Assembly (NCBI GenBank): GCA_027030565.1
Contig: JALVEU010000115.1
Location: 1 to 13,377, forward strand
Reading direction: 5' to 3'
From: Gammaproteobacteria bacterium
GTDB taxonomy: Bacteria; Pseudomonadota; Gammaproteobacteria; JAJDOJ01
Length of the DNA: 13,377 nucleotides
A program made the position numbers and the translations under genes. Every line of letters starts with the position of its first letter. Position 1 is the stretch's first letter. Below the pieces are notes generated by a model. It searched no databases. It was not told the origin of the DNA and saw nothing but the letters and a program-made list of their open reading frames with translations. Of the stretch, positions 1 through 6,501 are shown one piece after another.

Positions 1-169
1 CTTCGTCTTCAAGATAGGGATAATCCGCCAGGACTTCTTCACGGCTGACGCCAGCGGCCAGCAAGTCGAGAATATCCTTGACTCGTACCCGCATGCTCCG
101 CAGGCAAGGCCGCCCGCTGCAGACCTTGGGATCCACCGTGATCCTGCGGATCAGATCGTCTTCGGTCAT
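1..169 (-). CDS. DUF433 family antitoxin-like protein, 3' end outside window
   Basis: The minus strand from ATG 169 reads MTEDDLIRRITVDPKVCSGR and goes on with PCLRSMRVRVKDILDLLAAG and VSREEVLADYPYLEDE before leaving the window. This matches the DUF433 core: an I-x-x-D-P-x-x-C-x-G-x-P-C-(I/L)-R entry, then a helix with (I/L)LDLLAAG and an ending LADYP-(Y/H)-L. DUF433 proteins are small (about 75 residues) winged-helix-like proteins, usually the antitoxin partner of a downstream DUF5615 PIN-like toxin. That toxin gene would lie to the left of the window, so pairing is inference. The start is supported by an AGAGGAG ribosome binding site about 8 bases upstream (near 179-186). The next ATG upstream (174) hits a stop after one codon. 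A perfect hexamer inverted repeat lies 49 bases upstream and may be the operator. Confidence 0.85.
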   Translation of the reverse strand, partial: MTEDDLIRRITVDPKVCSGRPCLRSMRVRVKDILDLLAAGVSREEVLADYPYLEDE

Positions 170-217
170 CCCATCCACTCCTCTGAGGAGCCGCTGATTT
201 ATTGGCTGTGGCGGCGC

Positions 218-235
218 ACCGCAGTGTTGTGCGGT
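218..235. repeat. Hexamer inverted repeat upstream of DUF433 gene, possible operator
   Basis: ACCGCA (218-223) and TGCGGT (230-235) form a perfect 6-base dyad with a 6-base spacer, 49 bases upstream of the DUF433 start. Antitoxins often autoregulate through such dyads, but no clear -35/-10 pair was found around it, so the operator role is inference. The remaining stretch from 236 to about 344 shows no gene. Confidence 0.35.
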
Positions 236-344
236 CTCTGTGTGAGGTATGTGGCGGGCTGGGGCTGCATTTCCGTGGAGCGCTCGAAAACGAGGCCGGA
301 TCCACTGGAGGAACCGTGGGTAGAATGGGGCTGTAGACATTGCG

Positions 345-674
345 GCCCCTCCGGGAATCCTGATCCACCACTCCGATTGCGAGGTGTAGTACGCCAGCAA
401 AGCGTTCCATGATCTCCTGGCAGCACATGGTATCAAGGGCAGCAGTATGAGCCTTAAAGGCGACTGTTGGGACAATGCGGTAGTCGAGAGCTTCTTCGGC
501 CCCCTGAAGTCCGAGCGCCTGCACTGGTACAGCTACCGGACCCGGGCTGAGGCGCGGGCTGACATCGTCGATTACATCATGATGTTCTACAACAGCCGCC
601 GGCTCCGCTCGACCCTCGGCTACCAGAGCCCGACCGACTTCGAGAGGACCGGCAATTTGGCAGAAGTTACTTAA
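345..674 (+). pseudogene. IS3-family transposase orfB, 3' fragment with nonsense codon
   Basis: Frame 345-674 reads APPGILIHHSDCEV, a TAG stop at 387-389, then YASKAFHDLLAAHGIKGSSM and onward. The rve integrase core is recognisable: HHSD-x-G-x-QYAS with the second catalytic Asp, then SMS-x-KGDCWDNAVVESFF with the catalytic Glu, then LKSERLHWYSYRTRAEARAD and the C-terminal YNSRRLRSTLGYQSPTDFE. The stop sits where the family has Gln (CAG to TAG), and the family's conserved R-G before it reads C-E, so this is decay rather than programmed recoding. The part upstream of the HHSD motif, including the first catalytic Asp, is gone. The open stretch from ATG 447 to 674 is not an independent gene. Confidence 0.85.
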
Positions 675-704
675 CGCGGTGTCCGTTTTCATTTGACCAC
701 GTCA
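345..704 (+). mobile_element. IS3-family element remnant (right end only)
   Basis: Only the 3' third of an IS3-family transposase and the following end are present. Thirty bases after the transposase stop the sequence runs GGTGTCCGTTTTCATTTGAC and CACGTCA (about 678-704). This resembles the right terminal repeat of IS3-family elements, whose outer ends read TGA-x-x-TGGTCAA on the other strand. No matching left end was found in the window, so the left limit (about 345) is only where transposase similarity begins. The remnant lacks the first catalytic Asp region and all of orfA, so it cannot move by itself. Confidence 0.6.
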
Positions 705-778
705 CCCTGCTGGCTGGTGCCAATGCATCGGGCAACAGCAGCGACGTCCTTTCTCCTTCCAGAGGGTGTTCGTCATAC

Positions 779-925
779 TCACCCTATTGAGATCAGGGAA
801 TGTGGAGTCTCATGGTCCATGGGGGCGTGGTGAGCCAAGGCGTTACGTACCTTCAGCAGCAGGCGCAGATGGCTTAGCTCCTGGTGGTCCAGGCGCCGCC
901 GGAGCTGATGATACAGGTGCGCTAG
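779..925 (-). pseudogene. 3' remnant of an unknown gene with RN-x3-H motif, cut by the IS481-like element
   Basis: From the CTAG at 922-925 the minus strand encodes 48 residues: LAHLYHQLRRRLDHQELSHL, then RLLLKVRNALAHHAPM and a short tail to a TGA at 779-781. The charged, leucine-rich helix followed by KVRNALAHHAPM looks like real protein. RNALAH is the R-x4-H spacing typical of HEPN-fold proteins, but the fragment is too short to assign a family. The open frame seems to continue upstream to 1021, but those residues are IS sequence. The remnant therefore begins exactly at the target site of the IS481-like element, which suggests the insertion truncated the gene. I do not recognise the parent gene. 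Low-scoring chance coding remains possible. Confidence 0.35.
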
Positions 926-951
926 CTGTGATCTTCCAGTCGGTTGTTCAC
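926..951. repeat. Left terminal inverted repeat of IS481-like element
   Basis: Compared with the reverse complement of 1832-1857, positions 1-5 (CTGTG), 11-13 (CCA), 17 and 19-26 (TTGTTCAC) are identical, 17 of 26. It directly abuts CTAG 922-925. Confidence 0.75.
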
Positions 952-1009
952 TCGGGGTGTACCCGGAGAATTGGAGGTGCGAACCAAACCACTCCGCCGA
1001 GGACCCCGA

Positions 1010-1861
1010 ATGAACAGCCATAAAAATGCCCGATTAACCGTCCACGGTCGAGCCCTGCTGGTGAGACGTGTGTTGGAAGAAGGACTCCGGCCTGCCGAGG
1101 TCGCCTAGGCTATGGGGATCAGTACCCGGACAAGTGGCTGCAGCGGTTCCGCGAGGCGGGACCCTCGGGCCTGCAAGACCGCTCTTCCCGCCCCAAGCGC
1201 TGTCCTCATCGCACATCGCCTGGACTCAAACAACAGGTGCTCGCCCGGCGCCGGCAGCGCCAGACCTATTGCCAGATCGCCGAGGAACTGAATCTCAGGC
1301 TCAGTACCGTCGCGCGCCTGGTCAAGGCCGCTGGCCTCCATCGCCTCAGCCACCTCGATCCGCCCCGGCCCGACAACCGCTACGAACACAACGCCCCGGG
1401 CGACATGCTGCATCTGGGCATCAAGCGCCTTGGCCGCTTCCGCCGTCCCGGCCACCGGGTGACCGGCAACCGCCGCCAGGACTCGCCCGGAGCCGGCTGG
1501 GAGTCCATCCACGTGGCCATCGATGACCACCATCGCCTTCGCCTCGATCCATCCCGACGAGACCGCCCGCAGCGCCTACCGCTCCCGCGCTTTCCAGCGG
1601 CTGTGCCGCCGCCTCGGGCTGGTCCATCGCCGTACCCGGCCCTACACGCCCCGCACCAACGGCAAGGCGGAGCGCTTTATTCAGACCGCGCTGCGCGAGT
1701 GGGCCTATGCACGTGCCTACGAAACCTCGGAACAGCGTGGCCAATACCTCTCCGCCTGGCTCCACCAGTACAACTGGCATCGACCACATGGTGCTCTGGA
1801 CTACCGCCCTCCCATCAGCCGGCTGCCGGCCGTGAACAATCTGGTGGGTTTACACAGCTAG
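1010..1861 (+). pseudogene. IS481-family transposase, multiply disrupted
   Basis: The frame from ATG 1010 begins MNSHKNARLTVHGRALLVRR, the standard IS481 transposase N-terminus, and hits TAG at 1106-1108. A small deletion near 1131 moves reading to another frame, which gives KWLQRFREAGPSGLQDRSSR, then RQTYCQIAEELNLRLSTVAR (helix-turn-helix) and the GHRVTGNRR and AIDDH motifs, the latter carrying the first catalytic Asp. Near 1535 the frame changes again. In that frame HPDETARSAY joins directly to RSRAFQRLCRRLGL near 1580, so about 30 residues are missing, including the TDNG-type second Asp. The end is intact: TNGKAERFIQTALREWAYAR carries the Glu, followed by YNWHRPHGALDY and a stop at 1859-1861. 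One nonsense codon, two frameshifts and one in-frame deletion make it inactive. Confidence 0.93.
1832..1857. repeat. Right terminal inverted repeat of IS481-like element
   Basis: This is the partner of 926-951. It overlaps the last codons of the transposase reading frame and directly abuts CTAG 1858-1861. Confidence 0.75.
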
Positions 1862-1997
1862 AACTGCGCATTGGCCCGTGCCGGGCCAAGGGCCTGAAGG
1901 TCGAAAGCGCGGGTCTCCACGGACCCCGTTCGGGAGGGGTCGAAAAAGGCGTGGGCCAACAGGCCCCGTTGCCCCAAAATGGAGATTTTTCGACCTC
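1862..1997. other. Non-coding stretch rich in perfect inverted repeats between IS481 relic and tRNA terminator
   Basis: Three perfect dyads follow each other. TTGGCCCG (1871-1878) pairs with CGGGCCAA (1882-1889) around a 3-base loop. GGTCGAAAAA (1938-1947) pairs with TTTTTCGACC (1986-1995). Inside the second lies GGGCC/GGCCC (1953-1957/1962-1966) with loop AACA. No frame in it has a convincing coding signal on either strand, although short open frames exist. It may be an untranslated remnant, a repeat family, or a small structured RNA. Confidence 0.5.
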
Positions 1998-2035
1998 GAA
2001 AAACGAAAAAACCAACGATCATAAGTCGTTGGTTT
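1998..2035 (-). terminator. Rho-independent terminator of the fMet tRNA gene
   Basis: On the minus strand a perfect 10-base stem (2009-2018 with 2026-2035, AAACCAACGA on the plus strand) closes a 7-base loop. It is followed by a T-rich run (TTTTCGTTTTT, complement of 1998-2008). It lies 15 bases past the tRNA 3' end, as expected for a monocistronic tRNA gene. Confidence 0.9.
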
Positions 2036-2050
2036 ATCAGATCTTTTGTT

Positions 2051-2127
<77 letters not shown>

Positions 2128-2143
2128 CCCGTATGCAGCGCGC

Positions 2144-2172
2144 ATTGTAGTCAGTGCCCAACGGTTTGGCAA
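2144..2172 (-). promoter_or_regulatory. Sigma70 promoter of the fMet tRNA gene
   Basis: On the minus strand TTGCCA (2167-2172) and TACAAT (2144-2149) are separated by exactly 17 bases. Each has one mismatch to consensus. The -10 is followed by GCGCGC and the tRNA begins 16 bases after it. A GC-rich discriminator of this kind is known to make stable-RNA promoters sensitive to ppGpp; that control is inferred here. Confidence 0.88.
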
Positions 2173-2281
2173 GGGGTGAACACGCACCCGCAGGACATTC
2201 CTCTAACCCGCTGATCATCATCGCGATTTGAGAGCCCTGACGCGGCGCCCTGCAGCAGTCGGCAGCGCCTGGCCACCGATC

Positions 2282-4708
2282 CTAACGGCGCGGCGGCCGG
2301 CCCAGCCGTTTTTCCACTTCCAGCACGTGCAGGGTGGTCTCGAACACGGTGTCCGGATTGAGGCTCATGGAATCGATGCCCACTTCGACCAGGAACTCCG
2401 CCATCTCGGGATAGTCCGAGGGCGCCTGGCCGCAGAGGCCCGAGTGACGGTGGTTGCGGCGCGCGCCCTCCACGGCCATGCGGATCATCTGCTTGACTCC
2501 GGGGTCGCGCTCATCGAATTCGAAGGCCACGATCTCGGAGTCGCGGTCCACGCCCAGGGTGAGCTGGGTGAGGTCGTTGGAGCCGATGGAGAAGCCGTCG
2601 AAGTGTTTGGAGAACTCGTCGATGAGGATCACGTTGTTGGGAATCTCGCACATAACGTAGATCTGCAGCCCGTTCTCCCCGCGCTTCAGGCCGTATTTGG
2701 CCATGGTCTCGAGCACGCGTACGCCCTCTTCCACCCGGCGGCAGAATGGGATCATGAGCCGCACATTGGTGAGGCCCATCTCGTCACGCACCCGCTTCAT
2801 GGCGCGACACTCGAGGGCGAAGCCTTCTTCGTAGGCGGGGTGTGTGTAGCGCGAGGCCCCGCGGAACCCGATCATGGGATTCTCTTCATGGGGCTCGAAG
2901 CCGCGGCCACCCAGGAGCGAGGCGTATTCGTTGGACTTGAAGTCCGACATGCGCACCACCACGGGCTTGGGATAGAAGGCCGCGGCGATGGTGCCCACGC
3001 CCTCGGACAGGCGCTGCACGAAGAAATCGGCCGGGCTGTCGTAGAGCCGGGTGAGCTCTTGGAGTTCTGCGCGCTCGGCCGGGTCTTCCACCCGGTCGGG
3101 ATGCAGCAGGGCCAGGGGGTGGGCCTTGATGTACTCGTTGATGATGAACTCCATGCGCGCCAGGCCCACCCCGTCGTTGGGCAAGAACGAGGTCTTGAAT
3201 GCGATCTCGGGGTTGCCGATGTTGAGCATGATGTGGGTCGCCGGGCGCTCCATCTGCGACAAATCGGTCTGCTCCACTTCGAACGGCACGGCCCCTTTGT
3301 AGACCTTCCCCACATCGCCTTCCGCGCAGGAGACGGTGACGGTCTCGCCGGTGGGGACCTTCTCCGTGGCATCACCACAACCCACCACCGCCGGGATGCC
3401 CAGCTCGCGCGCGATGATGGCGGCATGGCAGGTACGCCCGCCTCGGTTGGTGACGATGGCTGCCGCGATCTTCATCACCGGCTCCCAATCCGGCGTGGTG
3501 GTGTCGGAGACGAGCACCTCGCCGGGCTGGAATTCGGGCAGATGGGCGAGATCCCGGATCACCCGGGCGGTGCCGGTGGCGATCTTGGTGCCCACGGCAC
3601 GCCCCGTGGTGAGCACCTCCCCGGTGCCCTTGAGCACATAGCGCTCCAGCACGCTGCCCTTCTTCTGTGAAGCCACGGTCTCGGGGCGGGCCTGCACCAT
3701 GTACAACCTGCCGTCGATGCCGTCCTTGGCCCATTCCATGTCCATGGGCCGCTCCTGACCAGCCTTGGCCGAATAGTGCTGCTCCACCTTGATGGCATAG
3801 TCGGCCAGGGTCAGCACCTCGTCATCGCTGATGCAGAAACGCTCGCGTTCGTCCGGGGTCGTCTCCACGTTGCGCACGGGCTCGTCACCGGAGCCGGACT
3901 CGTCGTAGATCATCTTGATCTTCTTGGCGCCCAGCACCCGGCGCAACACCGCCCGGTAGCCCTGCTCGAACGTGGGTTTGTGCACGTAGAACTCGTCCGG
4001 GTCCACAGCCCCCTGGACCACGTTCTCTCCCAGCCCCCAAGCGCCGGTGATGAAGACCACGTCGCGAAATCCGGTCTCCGTGTCCAGCGAGAACATCACG
4101 CCGCTGGAGGCGAGGTCCGAACGCACCATCTTCATGACCCCGATGGAGAGGTAGACCTTGAAGTGGTCGAAGCCCTGATCGATGCGGTAATGAATGGCCC
4201 GGTCCGTGAACAGGCTGGCGAAGCACTTGCGGCAGGCCTCCAGCAGGGCCTCGTCGCCCTGGATGTTGAGGTAGGTCTCCTGCTGCCCGGCGAAGCTCGC
4301 GGTGGGCAGGTCCTCGGCGGTGGCCGAGGAGCGCACGGCCAGGCTGAGTCCTTCGCCGTACTCCGACTGGAGCTGGTGGTAGGCATCCAGGATCTCGCTC
4401 TTGAGATCCTCGGGCAGCCCGGCGTTGTACACGATCTCCCGAGCCCGGGCACCCCGGCGGGCCAAGTCCTCTACATCGTCGGGGTCGAGATCGTCCAGCG
4501 CCTCGTGGAGGGCCTCCCAGGCACCAGCCGAATCCAAGACGTGGCGATAGGCCTGCGCGGTGATGGCGAAGCCGTTGGGTACGAGCACGCCCTTGGGCGT
4601 GAGCTCGCGATACATCTCTCCCAGGGAGGCGTTCTTGCCGCCCACCAGCGGCACGTCCTCGATGCCCAGCTCCCGAAACCAGCGAACGTAACGGTAGTCT
4701 CCTGCCAT
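2282..4708 (-). CDS. ppsA: Phosphoenolpyruvate synthase
   Basis: The enzyme converts pyruvate, ATP and water to phosphoenolpyruvate, AMP and phosphate, the entry to gluconeogenesis, in the cytoplasm. The 808 residues match the usual length of about 790-810. The N-terminal ATP-binding domain starts with VPLVGGKNASLGEM (about 19-32) and contains LAVRSSATAEDLPTASFAGQ (123-142). The swivelling phosphohistidine domain has TNRGGRTCHAAIIAREL with His428. The C-terminal PEP/pyruvate barrel carries FSIGSNDLTQLTLGVDRDS and the catalytic Cys in GLCGQAPSD. The start at ATG 4708 has an AGGGGGAG site 6-8 bases upstream. The gene has its own 162-base leader and stands alone. The divergent ppsR regulator gene often found beside ppsA is not in this window. 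Confidence 0.97.
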   Translation of the reverse strand: MAGDYRYVRWFRELGIEDVPLVGGKNASLGEMYRELTPKGVLVPNGFAITAQAYRHVLDSAGAWEALHEALDDLDPDDVEDLARRGARAREIVYNAGLPEDLKSEILDAYHQLQSEYGEGLSLAVRSSATAEDLPTASFAGQQETYLNIQGDEALLEACRKCFASLFTDRAIHYRIDQGFDHFKVYLSIGVMKMVRSDLASSGVMFSLDTETGFRDVVFITGAWGLGENVVQGAVDPDEFYVHKPTFEQGYRAVLRRVLGAKKIKMIYDESGSGDEPVRNVETTPDERERFCISDDEVLTLADYAIKVEQHYSAKAGQERPMDMEWAKDGIDGRLYMVQARPETVASQKKGSVLERYVLKGTGEVLTTGRAVGTKIATGTARVIRDLAHLPEFQPGEVLVSDTTTPDWEPVMKIAAAIVTNRGGRTCHAAIIARELGIPAVVGCGDATEKVPTGETVTVSCAEGDVGKVYKGAVPFEVEQTDLSQMERPATHIMLNIGNPEIAFKTSFLPNDGVGLARMEFIINEYIKAHPLALLHPDRVEDPAERAELQELTRLYDSPADFFVQRLSEGVGTIAAAFYPKPVVVRMSDFKSNEYASLLGGRGFEPHEENPMIGFRGASRYTHPAYEEGFALECRAMKRVRDEMGLTNVRLMIPFCRRVEEGVRVLETMAKYGLKRGENGLQIYVMCEIPNNVILIDEFSKHFDGFSIGSNDLTQLTLGVDRDSEIVAFEFDERDPGVKQMIRMAVEGARRNHRHSGLCGQAPSDYPEMAEFLVEVGIDSMSLNPDTVFETTLHVLEVEKRLGRPPRR

Positions 4709-4870
4709 GGATCTCCCCCTCGATGGATGGTCGAACGTGTCGGGGTCGCCCCGGACTCAGGCGCCGAGGCGACCATCATCCGGGAAACCGCGGGCCGGAA
4801 GCTAGATCGGAATCAATTCCGGTGACACCGCCCAGCGAGATCCTGGGCAGAGGGGTTGGACCGGTCCCCC
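4709..4870 (-). promoter_or_regulatory. ppsA leader with three perfect dyads
   Basis: Between the macrodomain stop and ppsA lie three dyads. GCCCAG/CTGGGC (4830-4835/4843-4848) has no T tract, so it is at best a weak terminator-like hairpin after the macrodomain gene. The near-continuous palindrome CGGAATCAATTCCG spans 4808-4821. GGTCGCC/GGCGACC (4744-4750/4768-4774) would form a leader hairpin 36 bases before the ppsA start. No convincing -35/-10 pair was found. The palindrome does not match the Cra consensus known upstream of E. coli ppsA. Confidence 0.45.
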
Positions 4871-5377
4871 TCAGGCCTCCATCTCCGCCAGCACGCGGCG
4901 GTAGACCTCCGCATCCTCCTGCGTGAAGCAGCACGCAATGATGCGCTCGAACCGGGGCTCGTACTCGCGCATGACGCGCAGGGCGATGCGCGCAGCCGCC
5001 TCTTTGGGATAACCGTAGACCCCGGTGCTGATGGCGGGGAAGGCGATGGTGCGCACCCCATGCAGCCGCGCCAGCTCGAAGGCGTTTCGATAAGCGGACT
5101 CGAGCAGCTCCGGTTCCCCTTGATCTCCACCGTGCCACACCGGTCCCACGGTATGGATCACCCAACGCGCCGGGAGACGGAAACCCGGCGAGATCCGGGC
5201 CTGACCCGTGGGACAGCCGCCCAGCTGCCGTGTGAAGGCCTTGAGTTCCGGACCCGCGGCCCGGTGGATGGCCCCGTCGACACCGCCACCACCCAGCAAC
5301 GAAGAGTTGGCGGCATTGACGATGGCGTCGACTTTCAGGGTCGTGATATCGCAATCACCCAGGATCTCGATGCTCAT
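4871..5377 (-). CDS. Macrodomain protein, ADP-ribose / O-acetyl-ADP-ribose hydrolase (YmdB-like)
   Basis: The 168-residue protein is a single macrodomain. IVNAANSSLLGGGGVDGAIH (19-38) is the classic adenosine/diphosphate-binding stretch with Asn21, Asn24 and the GGGGVDGAIHRAAG loop. TGQARISPGFRLPARWVIHTVGPVW (57-81) and AFPAISTGVYGYP (112-124) complete the pocket. Relatives deacetylate O-acetyl-ADP-ribose or remove ADP-ribose from proteins or nucleic acids. The substrate here cannot be told from sequence. The frame stays open to 5932, but the true start is ATG 5377: similarity begins there, AAGGTGG lies upstream, and the ATG overlaps the sspB stop as ATGA. Translation is therefore probably coupled to sspB, making this the last gene of the petABC-ssp cluster. 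Confidence 0.93.
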   Translation of the reverse strand: MSIEILGDCDITTLKVDAIVNAANSSLLGGGGVDGAIHRAAGPELKAFTRQLGGCPTGQARISPGFRLPARWVIHTVGPVWHGGDQGEPELLESAYRNAFELARLHGVRTIAFPAISTGVYGYPKEAAARIALRVMREYEPRFERIIACCFTQEDAEVYRRVLAEMEA

Positions 5378-5787
5378 TTCACCACCTTCAGGCTGGGGCG
5401 CCCCCGGCCGCCTCCAGGGGCACCCGGCGCCGGACCAGCCGGGCCCTCGCCCCCGGGTGGACCCTGCGGGGCCTCCGACTCGAACATCATGCCCTCGCCC
5501 GTCTCCCGTGTGTAGATGGAGAGCACGCGCCCCACGGGGACGTAGACGACCGTGGGCTGCCCCCCGAACCGCGCCTCGAAGCGGATGGCGTCGTTGCCCA
5601 GCACCAGCCCCTTGACGGCCGAGGGCCCGATGTTGAGTACGATGCGCCCCTCGCGCACGTACTGTTGCGGAACCTCCACATCGCCTGCAGAGGCGTCCAC
5701 GAGCAGGTGCGGCGTGGCGGCGTTGTCCAGCATCCATTCGTACATGGCCCGGATCAGATACGGGCGACTGGAACTCATGGAAGGCAT
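5374..5787 (-). CDS. sspB: ClpXP protease specificity-enhancing factor SspB
   Basis: SspB binds ssrA-tagged and some other substrates and hands them to ClpXP. The 137 residues show the family core: SSRPYLIRAMYEWMLDNAAT (6-25), TPHLLVDA, YVREGRIVLNIGPSAVKGL, and IRFEARFGGQPTVVYVPVGR with IYTRETGEGMMFE. A flexible Pro/Gly-rich linker follows (about 105-127), and the C-terminus ends GRGRPSLKVVK, corresponding to the ClpX-binding tail RPALRVVK of E. coli SspB. It lies 12 bases after sspA. The annotated start is ATG 5787; ATG 5778 three codons later is also possible because neither has a strong ribosome site. Its stop overlaps the macrodomain start by four bases. Confidence 0.96.
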   Translation of the reverse strand: MPSMSSSRPYLIRAMYEWMLDNAATPHLLVDASAGDVEVPQQYVREGRIVLNIGPSAVKGLVLGNDAIRFEARFGGQPTVVYVPVGRVLSIYTRETGEGMMFESEAPQGPPGGEGPAGPAPGAPGGGRGRPSLKVVK

Positions 5788-5799
5788 GGCCCGCGGGTC

Positions 5800-6426
5800 T
5801 CACACACGCATGTCGAGCTCGGTCTCCGAAAGGCTCTCGCGAAACGAAGGCCGGCTGAACATGCGTTCGGCGTAGTCGTGGATGGGCTTCGCCTGCTTGG
5901 GAAGCTGCACCCCATAGTACGGCAGGCGCCACAGGATCGGGATCACCGTGCAGTCCACCAGGCTGAACTCCTCGCTGAGGAAGTAAGGCATGGCCTGGAA
6001 GATCTCGATGGAGGCCAGGATGCTCTCGCGCAGGCGCTTGCGCGCCGGGGCGGCCCGCTTCTCGTCGCCGGAGGCGAGCTCGGGCACCAGGCCGTACCAG
6101 TCGCGCTCGATGTGGTACAGGGCAAGCCGCGCACGGGCCCGCGAGACCGGGTCCACGGGCATGAGCGGAGGATGGGGAAAGCGCTCGTCCAGATATTCCA
6201 TGATGACGCGCGCGTCGTACAACGCCAAGTCCCGGTCCACCAGGGTGGGTACCGAGTTGTACGGATTCAGATCCGAGAGGTCCTCGGGCAGGTCGTCCGG
6301 GTCGATGTGGATGACATCGGCAGTGACGTCCTTCTCCGCCAGGACGATCCGCACACGGTGACTGTCAGGATCGGCCGGGTCGGAGAACAACGTCATGACC
6401 GAACGCCTGTTGGCAACGAGTGCCAT
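5800..6426 (-). CDS. sspA: Stringent starvation protein A
   Basis: SspA is a glutathione S-transferase-fold protein without transferase activity that binds RNA polymerase and modulates stationary-phase and acid-stress transcription. The 208-residue sequence starts MALVANRRSVMTLFSDPADP, closely following the E. coli N-terminus MAVAANKRSVMTLFS, which fixes the start at 6426. An AGAGGA ribosome site lies 9 bases upstream. The thioredoxin-like N-domain includes HRVRIVLAEKDV, NPYNSVPTLVDRDLALYDAR and IMEYLDERFPHPPLMP. The all-helical C-domain follows and ends RPSFRESLSETELDMRV. It sits between petC and sspB, the known gammaproteobacterial arrangement. Confidence 0.97.
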   Translation of the reverse strand: MALVANRRSVMTLFSDPADPDSHRVRIVLAEKDVTADVIHIDPDDLPEDLSDLNPYNSVPTLVDRDLALYDARVIMEYLDERFPHPPLMPVDPVSRARARLALYHIERDWYGLVPELASGDEKRAAPARKRLRESILASIEIFQAMPYFLSEEFSLVDCTVIPILWRLPYYGVQLPKQAKPIHDYAERMFSRPSFRESLSETELDMRV

Positions 6427-6455
6427 GGGTCGAGTTCCTCTGCGCGCCAGCGATG

Positions 6456-6493
6456 CAGACGGGACGTCTGGGGCGCGGACAGGGTCGCGCCCC
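6456..6493. repeat. Two adjacent perfect hairpins between petC and sspA
   Basis: CAGACG/CGTCTG (6456-6461/6465-6470, loop GGA) abuts and shares one base with GGGGCGCG/CGCGCCCC (6470-6477/6486-6493, 8-base loop). Together they occupy most of the 75-base petC-sspA gap. Neither is followed by a T tract on the minus strand, so they look more like mRNA-stabilising or processing hairpins than a terminator. Function is inferred. Confidence 0.6.
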
Positions 6494-6501
6494 GCGCACG
6501 C

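Larger units (their letters stand above)
926..1857 (+). mobile_element. Decayed IS481-family insertion sequence, bounded by CTAG
   Basis: The element spans 932 bases between two CTAG copies (922-925 and 1858-1861). IS481 itself targets and duplicates NCTAGN. The ends form an imperfect 26-base inverted repeat starting CTGTG and ending TTGTTCAC (17 of 26 positions match). As in IS481, the transposase stop codon TAG lies inside the right CTAG and is preceded by codons for His-Ser. IS481 is about 1.04 kb, and the shortfall of roughly 110 bases matches the deletions visible in the transposase. The element is immobile unless helped in trans. Confidence 0.85.

Noticed and set aside
39..692. 217-codon minus-strand frame opposite the IS3 remnant
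   Set aside because: It crosses the IS3 end, the transposase fragment and the DUF433 leader with no domain signal.
1815..2015. 66-codon minus-strand frame as the possible upstream half of the disrupted gene
   Set aside because: It starts within the tRNA terminator and is not in the frame that joins to the RNALAH remnant across CTAG; composition does not look coding.
2228..4825. Long plus-strand frames opposite ppsA (480 and 349 codons)
   Set aside because: They are antisense shadows of the fully conserved ppsA reading frame, with His-rich low-information composition.
4871..5932. 353-codon frame that would extend the macrodomain protein N-terminally
   Set aside because: The extra 185 codons overlap sspB and the end of sspA in another frame. 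Macrodomain similarity, the ribosome site and the ATGA overlap all place the start at 5377.
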